Below are positions 52,596 through 58,246 of a stretch of 58,246 nt of DNA, in pieces (position 1 is the first letter of the stretch; the number at the start of each line of letters is the position of its first letter). The DNA comes from Verrucomicrobiota bacterium (GTDB taxonomy: Bacteria; Verrucomicrobiota; Verrucomicrobiia; Limisphaerales; UBA9464). The translations under genes were made by a program, and so were the position numbers. The notes under the pieces were generated by a model. The model was not told the origin of the DNA and made no database searches. It saw only the letters and a program-made list of their open reading frames with translations. The DNA is taken from NCBI GenBank assembly GCA_016871615.1, contig VHCX01000017.1, forward strand, positions 1-58,246, written 5' to 3'.

Positions 52596-53810
52596 ATGCC
52601 CCCGTCCTCGAGTGCAGGAAAACCTCCGGCGTTGCCGCAACGGTTGGCGTCGATGGATGCCTACCGCGGGTTCGTGATGCTGCTGATGGCCGGGGAGATG
52701 GTCCGGCTCGGCGCGGTGGCGGCCAAGATGCCCGCGGACAGCGTGTGGCATCTGCTCGCGCACCATCAGGACCACGTCGAGTGGCAGGGGTGCACGCTGC
52801 ACGACCTCATCCAGCCGTCGTTCTCCTTCCTGGTCGGCATGGCCCTGCCTTGGTCCATCGCCTCCCGGCAGCAGTCGGACCAGGGATTCCTGCGGATGCT
52901 CGTCCACACGTTGTGGCGGGCGCTGGCCCTGTCGGCGCTGGGCATCGCGCTGCGCTCGACGCACTCGGCCCAGACGAATTTCACCTTCGAGGACACGCTC
53001 ACCCAGATCGGTCTGGGCTACACCTTCCTCTGGCTCCTGGCCTGGCTGAGCGTGCGCACGCAGGTGCTCGCGCTGGTGGCCCTCCTGCTCGGATATTGGG
53101 CCTGGTTCGCGATGGCTCCGCTGCCCGGTCCGGACTTCGATCCCGCGACGGTCGGCGTGTCGGCCGACTGGATGAAGCAGCACGGCCTGGACGGTTTCGC
53201 GGCCCACTGGAACAAGAACGCCAATCCGGCCCACCGGTTCGATGTCTGGTTCCTCAACCTGTTCCCGCGCGCCAAGCCCTTCCTCTACAACGGAGGGGGC
53301 TACCTGACGCTGAGCTTCATCCCGACCTTGGGCACGATGATCTGCGGCCTGCTGGTCGGCGGGTGGTTGCGCCGGGAGGACGTCGCCATCGGCCGGCGTC
53401 TGTTCCGGATCGCCCTGTTCGGCCTGGCCGGCCTGGGTGTCGGATGGATCCTCGACCGCACGGGCATCGCCCCGGTGGTCAAACGCATCTGGACGCCGTC
53501 GTGGGTGCTTTTCAGCGGCGGATGGTGCTGCCTGCTCATCATCGGGTTCCACCTGCTGGCCGATCGGCTCAAGCAGTCGTGGCTCGCCTTCCCGCTCCAG
53601 GTCGTGGGCATGAACTCCATCTTCATGTACGTGACCAGCCACTTGTGGGATGGGTTCTTCCGCGACAACCTGCGGACCCACCTGGGCAAGACCTTCTGGT
53701 CCGACCAGTTCGGCGTGTACGCCCCGGCGGTGGAAGGGGCGGCGGTGCTGTCGATCTTCTGGGCGATGTGCTGGTGGCTGTGGAAGAAGCGGCTCTTCAT
53801 CCGCCTCTGA
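52596..53810 (+). CDS. NagX/HGSNAT-like membrane acyltransferase (DUF5009/DUF1624 type)
   Basis: A 404-residue integral membrane protein with about ten hydrophobic helices. SMDAYRGFVMLLMAGEMV opens the family core, HDLIQPSFSFLVGMALPWS contains the conserved His region for transmembrane acetyl transfer in the heparan-alpha-glucosaminide N-acetyltransferase family, and GGYLTLSFIPTLGTMICG and VVGMNSIFMYVTSHLW follow. Role: probable transfer of acetyl groups to amino sugars across the inner membrane. It is divergent from the DUF3445 gene and 55 bases ahead of the large cytochrome-module protein. Confidence 0.87.
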   Translation: MPPSSSAGKPPALPQRLASMDAYRGFVMLLMAGEMVRLGAVAAKMPADSVWHLLAHHQDHVEWQGCTLHDLIQPSFSFLVGMALPWSIASRQQSDQGFLRMLVHTLWRALALSALGIALRSTHSAQTNFTFEDTLTQIGLGYTFLWLLAWLSVRTQVLALVALLLGYWAWFAMAPLPGPDFDPATVGVSADWMKQHGLDGFAAHWNKNANPAHRFDVWFLNLFPRAKPFLYNGGGYLTLSFIPTLGTMICGLLVGGWLRREDVAIGRRLFRIALFGLAGLGVGWILDRTGIAPVVKRIWTPSWVLFSGGWCCLLIIGFHLLADRLKQSWLAFPLQVVGMNSIFMYVTSHLWDGFFRDNLRTHLGKTFWSDQFGVYAPAVEGAAVLSIFWAMCWWLWKKRLFIRL

Positions 53811-53865
53811 AGGACCCCGCCAGGGAATGCGTCAGGAACGTCGTCGGCCATCGGTGAACCACGGG

Positions 53866-56800
53866 ATGAAACAACGGGTGATGAACCAGGGATTTCAAGG
53901 TGCGGTGCCATTCGCAGGGCGGCCCGTTGGTCCAGTTGGTCCGGCTGGCCCGGTCGGTCTGGGGTTTGCGGCGGCCCTGGCGGCGGCCCTGCTGCTGTCG
54001 GTGCGCCCGATCGCGGCGGCCGAGGTGCTGGACGCCAGGACCCGCGCGCTCTTCGACACGCATTGCCTGGATTGCCACTCCACCGAGAAGCACAAGGGTG
54101 ACCTCGACCTCGAGCGCCTCGTCCGGACATCGGCCGGGGCGACCGAGCCCAAGGTCTGGCAGCAGGTGCTGGAGCAGGTCTCGCTGGGTGAGATGCCCCC
54201 GAAGGACCGGCCCGCCATGGACGAGCGGTCGCGCGACCAGTTGATGTCCGGCGTGCGCGCCCAGCTCGACCGGTGGGCCCGCCGGAACGCCGGAGATCCC
54301 GGGCCGGTGGTGCTGCGCCGCCTCTCCAACGCCGAGTACACCCACACGATCCGCGACCTGACCGGCGTGGAGACGCTCGACCCGGCCCGGGAGTTCCCGG
54401 TCGACTCGGCCGCGGGCGAGGGCTTCATGAACGTGGGTCAGTCGCTGGTGATGTCGCCCTCGCTGGTCACCAAATACCTCGATGCGGCCAAGGAGGTGGC
54501 CCGTCATGCGGTGTTCCTGCCCGACGGGCTGGCCTTCTCGCCGAGCACCTCGCAGCGCGACTGGACCGAGGAGCGCCTCGCCGCCATCCGCGCGTTCTAT
54601 GGCCGCTACACCCGCAACGGCGGAGGCACCTCGGTCAATCTCCAGGGCATCCGCTTCGACACGCGGGACGGCGGGGTGCTGCCCCTGCCCGAGTACTTCG
54701 AGGCCACCCTTGAGATGCGTGCCCAGGGGGGCGGCTCCCGGCGCGCCAGCAAGTCCCTCGAGGCGGTGGCCCGAGCCCGGGGACTGAACGCCCGCTACCT
54801 CGCGCGGCTGTGGGAGGCATTGAATCCGCCGCAGGCGCCCGGGCCCTCGCCGCTTCTCGATGCGGTCCGAACCCGCTGGCGGGAGGCCCAGCTGGGCGAG
54901 GGGGCCGCGGTGGCCGCGCTGGTCGCCTCCTGGCAACAGGCCGTGTGGCGCTTCACCACCGTGGGCCACATCGGCAAACGGGACGGTCCCAGCGCCTGGC
55001 AGGTGCCGGTCTCGCCGCTGGCCGTCTCCCGCGAGGTGCGCTTCAAGCTCCCGGCGCCCGATGCCTCGGGCCTGGTGGGCGCCTTCCTGGAGGCCTCGGA
55101 TGCCGGCGACGGGGCCGACGCCGATCTGGCCCTGTGGGGCAACCCGCGCCTGGTGGTCCCGGGACGGCCCGATGTGCCGCTGGGCCGCCTCCGTTCGGTG
55201 ATCCGACGCGTGGATGAGGCGCGCGGCCCCCTGTTCTCCCAGGCCGCCGCCTGCCTCGAGGCCGCCGCCGGATTGACCGAGGTGCCCGCCGGCGAGGCCC
55301 TGACCGCCTTGGCCCGCTCGAGGAACCTCGATCCGCAGGCCTTCGCCGCGTGGCTCGAGGCGCTGGGCATGCGCTCGGGCGGCACCCGCATCGAGGGACA
55401 CCTGACCTCTCCGATGGACAGCGCGCAGGGCTATGCGTTCATCCAGGGGTGGACCGGCGCCGACGCGCTCAGCGTCACCGCCAACGCGTCCGACCGTGAG
55501 GTCCGTGTGCCCGGATTGATGCGCCCGCACAGCGTCGCCGTGCACCCATCACCTTCGCGCCGCGTGATCGTCGGCTGGCGTGCGCCCTCGGGCGGCACGC
55601 TGCGGGTCGAGGGTCTGGTGCAACATTCCCACGTCGAGTGCGGCAACGGAGTGGCCTGGGCCCTTGAACTGCGTCGCGGGGCCACACGCCAGACGCTGGC
55701 CTCGGGCGTGTCGCAAGGAGCCAAAGAGGTCCGTTTCGGGCCGTTCCCGGCGGTTCCCGTGGGCTCCGGCGACGTGGTCTGCCTGTCGGTGGGGCCACGT
55801 GATGGCAACCACTCCTGCGACCTCACCCGCGTGGACCTGCAATTGACCGACACCCGCGATCCCGCCCAGGCATGGAGCCTGTCGGGCGACGTGTCGCCCT
55901 CGATCCTCGCCGGCAATCCCCATGCGGACCGCCTGGGGCATCCTGGCGTGTGGCACTTCTTCAGTGAGCCCGAGGCGCGTGGCGGGGCGCTGGAGACCCC
56001 GATCCCCGAGGGTTCACTGCTGGCCCGCTGGCGTGCGGCCGCCACCGATGGCGAACGGCGTGCATTGTCCGCCGGGATCCAGGCGCTCTTCGCACCCTCC
56101 GAGCCGGCGGGATTGGGCAAGGACTCGCCGGACGCCGTGCTGCGTCGGCAGTGGACCTCCCTGCAGGGGCCCTTGCTCGGAGCCGTGCTCCGCGGCGTGC
56201 TCGAGGCCTCCGGGCCGGCGGGTGGGCTCTATGGAGCCGCCGGTGTGCCGGGTGTCGGGCCCGATCCGTCCCTCTTCGGCCGTTCGCCGCGCTCCGGGGC
56301 CCGGGTCGCCCCGCAGGACCTCTGCGTGCAGGCCCCCTCGGTCGTCGAGGTTCGGATCCCCGCCGACTGGGCCGCCGGCGGTGAGCTGGTCGCCACGGCC
56401 GGTCTCGACGCCTCCGCGGGCCCCGAGGCCAGCGTGCAGATGCGGATCCTGCCACGGCGCCCGGAATCGCTGGCGCTGGTGGCGGGCTCGGTCAGCGCAA
56501 AGGGCGGAAAAGGCACCTGGTCCGATGGCGAGCTGCCCATGCAGTCGGACCTGCCGGTGCTGGTGGCCGATGGGAGTGCCGCGCGGCGCCGCTGGGACGC
56601 GTCGCTTGAGCGGTTCCGCGCGCTGTTCCCGGCCGCCCTCTGCTACACCAAGATCGTGCCGGTCGACGAGGTGGTCACCCTGACCTTGTATTACCGCGAG
56701 GACGACGCCCTGCGCCGCCTCCTGCTGGGCCCGGACGAGACCGCCGAGCTGGAGCGCCTCTGGTCCGAGCTTCACTACGTCAGCCAGGACGCCTTCAAGC

Positions 56801-58194
56801 TGGTCGATGCGTATGAGCAGCTGTGGCAGTACGCCACCCAGGATGCCGACCCCAGCGCGTTCACGCCGATGGGTGAGCCGATCCGGCGCCGGGCCGAGGC
56901 GTTCCGTCGCCTGCTGGTGGACACCGAGCCCACCCACCTTCAGGCCCTGGCCGCCTTCGCGGCGAGGGCCTACCGCCGGCCCCTGCAGGAGGCCGAGGTG
57001 GACGCCCTGAAGGCGCTGCACGGCCGCCTCCGTGGGGACGGCCTGACCCATGAGGAGGCCGTCCGCAGCGTGCTGGCACGGGTGCTGGTGTCGCCGGCCT
57101 TCCTGTACCGCGCCGAGCAACCCGGACCCGGCATGGCCGCCGCGCGGGTCAGCGACCTCGAGCTGGCCACCCGGTTGAGCTACTTCCTCTGGGCCTCGAC
57201 CCCGGATGCCGCGCTGATGGATGCCGCCGCACGCAACCGGTTGCACCGCCCGGAGGTGCTGCGGGCGCAGGTCGGCCGGATGCTCCGCGACCCCAAGGTC
57301 CGCCGTCTGTCCGACGAGTTCGCGCTGGCGTGGCTGCACCTCTACGACTTCGACGGTCTCGACGAGAAGAGCGAGCGCCATTTCCCGGAGTTCCGTGGGC
57401 TCCGCGGGGCCATGCGCGAGGAGACCGTCCGTTTCTTCACCGACCTCTTCCAGAACAACGGCCCGGTGCTCGACATCCTGGATGCCGACCATTCCTTCCT
57501 GAACGCCGACCTGGCCCGATTCTACGGGCTCTCGGCGGCGGGGTTCTCCGGCACCAACGGGTGGCGGCGGGTCTCCGGCCTGCGGTCCATCGGTCGCGGC
57601 GGCATCCTGGGCCAGGCCGCCACGCTGGCCCGCCAGTCGGGCGCCTCGCGCACCAGCCCGATCCTGCGCGGCAACTGGATCAGCGAGGTGATCCTCGGCG
57701 AGAAGCTGCCCAAGCCCCCGAAGGACGTGCCCCGCCTGCCCGAGGATGAATCCCTCGACCAGCTCACCGTCCGGCAGCTGACCGAGCGGCACAGCACCGA
57801 TCCCAAGTGCTCCGGGTGTCACCGTCGCATCGATGCCTACGGGTTTTCGCTGGAGTCCTTCGACGCGGTGGGACGCTTCCGGGAGAAGGACCTCGGGGGC
57901 CGGCCGATCGATGCCCGGGCCAAGGCGCCCGACGGCACCCTGCTGGAGGGGCCGGCCGGCCTGCGGCATTATCTTTCACACCAGCGCAAGCAGGCCTTCC
58001 TGCGGCAGTTCAGCCGCAAGCTCCTCGGCTACGCCCTGGGTCGCGGCGTGCTCCTCTCCGACGAACCGCTCCTGACCGACCTGCAACGCAAGCTCTCCGC
58101 CCGGGACGCCCGGGTCGGGACCGCCATCGAAACGATCGTCGCCAGCCCACAGTTCGTCAGGATCCGCGGGCTGGATCGCCCTGCCGACGAGTGA
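53866..58194 (+). CDS. large exported DUF1592/DUF1588/DUF1585 protein with planctomycete-type cytochrome domain
   Basis: A 1442-residue exported protein typical of Planctomycetes and Verrucomicrobiota. After a signal segment (AAALAAALLLSVRPIAAAE) comes PSCyt1 with CLDCHS (about residues 66-71), then DUF1587 (RRLSNAEYTHTIRDLTGVET), a long middle of roughly 700 residues with beta-sandwich-like segments, DUF1595 (FAARAYRRPLQEAEVDALK), DUF1592 (LATRLSYFLWASTPD to LNADLARFYGL), DUF1588 (GGILGQAATLARQSGASRTS, CSGCHRRIDAYGFSLE) and DUF1585 at the end. A DUF1552 partner gene usually follows, just beyond this window. Likely periplasmic oxidative polymer or small-molecule metabolism; no substrate is known. 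Start: ATG 53866 or 53881. Confidence 0.92.
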   Translation: MKQRVMNQGFQGAVPFAGRPVGPVGPAGPVGLGFAAALAAALLLSVRPIAAAEVLDARTRALFDTHCLDCHSTEKHKGDLDLERLVRTSAGATEPKVWQQVLEQVSLGEMPPKDRPAMDERSRDQLMSGVRAQLDRWARRNAGDPGPVVLRRLSNAEYTHTIRDLTGVETLDPAREFPVDSAAGEGFMNVGQSLVMSPSLVTKYLDAAKEVARHAVFLPDGLAFSPSTSQRDWTEERLAAIRAFYGRYTRNGGGTSVNLQGIRFDTRDGGVLPLPEYFEATLEMRAQGGGSRRASKSLEAVARARGLNARYLARLWEALNPPQAPGPSPLLDAVRTRWREAQLGEGAAVAALVASWQQAVWRFTTVGHIGKRDGPSAWQVPVSPLAVSREVRFKLPAPDASGLVGAFLEASDAGDGADADLALWGNPRLVVPGRPDVPLGRLRSVIRRVDEARGPLFSQAAACLEAAAGLTEVPAGEALTALARSRNLDPQAFAAWLEALGMRSGGTRIEGHLTSPMDSAQGYAFIQGWTGADALSVTANASDREVRVPGLMRPHSVAVHPSPSRRVIVGWRAPSGGTLRVEGLVQHSHVECGNGVAWALELRRGATRQTLASGVSQGAKEVRFGPFPAVPVGSGDVVCLSVGPRDGNHSCDLTRVDLQLTDTRDPAQAWSLSGDVSPSILAGNPHADRLGHPGVWHFFSEPEARGGALETPIPEGSLLARWRAAATDGERRALSAGIQALFAPSEPAGLGKDSPDAVLRRQWTSLQGPLLGAVLRGVLEASGPAGGLYGAAGVPGVGPDPSLFGRSPRSGARVAPQDLCVQAPSVVEVRIPADWAAGGELVATAGLDASAGPEASVQMRILPRRPESLALVAGSVSAKGGKGTWSDGELPMQSDLPVLVADGSAARRRWDASLERFRALFPAALCYTKIVPVDEVVTLTLYYREDDALRRLLLGPDETAELERLWSELHYVSQDAFKLVDAYEQLWQYATQDADPSAFTPMGEPIRRRAEAFRRLLVDTEPTHLQALAAFAARAYRRPLQEAEVDALKALHGRLRGDGLTHEEAVRSVLARVLVSPAFLYRAEQPGPGMAAARVSDLELATRLSYFLWASTPDAALMDAAARNRLHRPEVLRAQVGRMLRDPKVRRLSDEFALAWLHLYDFDGLDEKSERHFPEFRGLRGAMREETVRFFTDLFQNNGPVLDILDADHSFLNADLARFYGLSAAGFSGTNGWRRVSGLRSIGRGGILGQAATLARQSGASRTSPILRGNWISEVILGEKLPKPPKDVPRLPEDESLDQLTVRQLTERHSTDPKCSGCHRRIDAYGFSLESFDAVGRFREKDLGGRPIDARAKAPDGTLLEGPAGLRHYLSHQRKQAFLRQFSRKLLGYALGRGVLLSDEPLLTDLQRKLSARDARVGTAIETIVASPQFVRIRGLDRPADE

Positions 58195-58246
58195 GACCCG
58201 CCCTTCCCCCCACCCCCCACCCCCCGCTCCCCTGCCCCAACCCTCC
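58195..58246. other. C-rich low-complexity tail
   Basis: The last 52 bases are a run of C tracts broken by A or T (CCCCCCACCCCCC pattern) directly after the stop of the large cytochrome-module gene. No feature is evident; the window ends inside it. Confidence 0.5.

Overview
The window looks like chromosomal DNA of a free-living, heterotrophic Verrucomicrobiota bacterium (Limisphaerales/Pedosphaera-like is my best guess). The reasons are the very GC-rich sequence, a 1442-residue protein with the planctomycete/verrucomicrobial cytochrome and DUF1587/1595/1592/1588/1585 module, a heme-binding HEAT-repeat protein, a squalene-hopene cyclase, pyruvate phosphate dikinase, a formylglycine-generating enzyme and many exported Ig-like or Pro-rich proteins. 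The assignment rests on recalled family knowledge, not on a search.

Region 1 (1-9060) is accessory and scarred. It opens with a copy of an IS66 3' end (1-52), which recurs inverted at 3716-3767 beside the C-terminal coding remnant of an IS66 transposase. Between them lie a BaiN/YhiN-type flavoprotein, a zinc-ribbon protein, a small hypothetical gene and a two-gene toxin-antitoxin-like pair (small antitoxin-like protein plus DUF6036 nucleotidyltransferase). A 258-bp element with perfect 20-bp inverted ends (3935-4192), carrying the C-terminal part of a REP-associated (RAYT) transposase, joins the IS66 scar to a 5'-truncated class III nucleotide cyclase. Then come cobT-cobS-cobC, an internally deleted IS91-type transposase, REP-like hairpins and a start-less hicB remnant. 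The 4193-8200 block reads like Myxococcota DNA and is either an acquired island or an assembly join.

Region 2 (9060-28700) is mostly core: secA, an RND-type adaptor lipoprotein without its pump, rpsO-pnp (PNPase with two S1 domains), moeA, an outer-membrane barrel, a phosphotransacetylase split from its DRTGG ATPase partner, acnA, shc (hopanoid synthesis) and mpl (murein recycling).

Region 3 (28700-46600) holds a VVYAPAP-repeat exported protein, a small Lys/Glu-rich exported protein, a TPR protein, ppdK, a stand-alone 5'-3' exonuclease coupled to a lipoprotein formylglycine-generating enzyme, tyrS, a tightly overlapping operon (REC-PAS-PP2C phosphatase, DUF2007-like protein, SlyX), an exported Ig-like protein, tRNA-Lys(CTT), an ABC-F ATPase, an M42 aminopeptidase, a GT2 glycosyltransferase and an exported glycosylasparaginase.

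Region 4 (46600-58246) holds the HEAT/cytochrome protein, acylphosphatase with a metallophosphoesterase and a GT9 heptosyltransferase-like gene, thiH, a DUF3445 heme-dependent demethylase-like gene, a NagX/HGSNAT-like acyltransferase and the large DUF1592-type protein. Central metabolism (AcnA, Pta, PPDK), envelope building (Mpl, Shc, GT9, GT2) and exported polymer-degradation functions (FGE for sulfatases, glycosylasparaginase, cytochrome module proteins) dominate.
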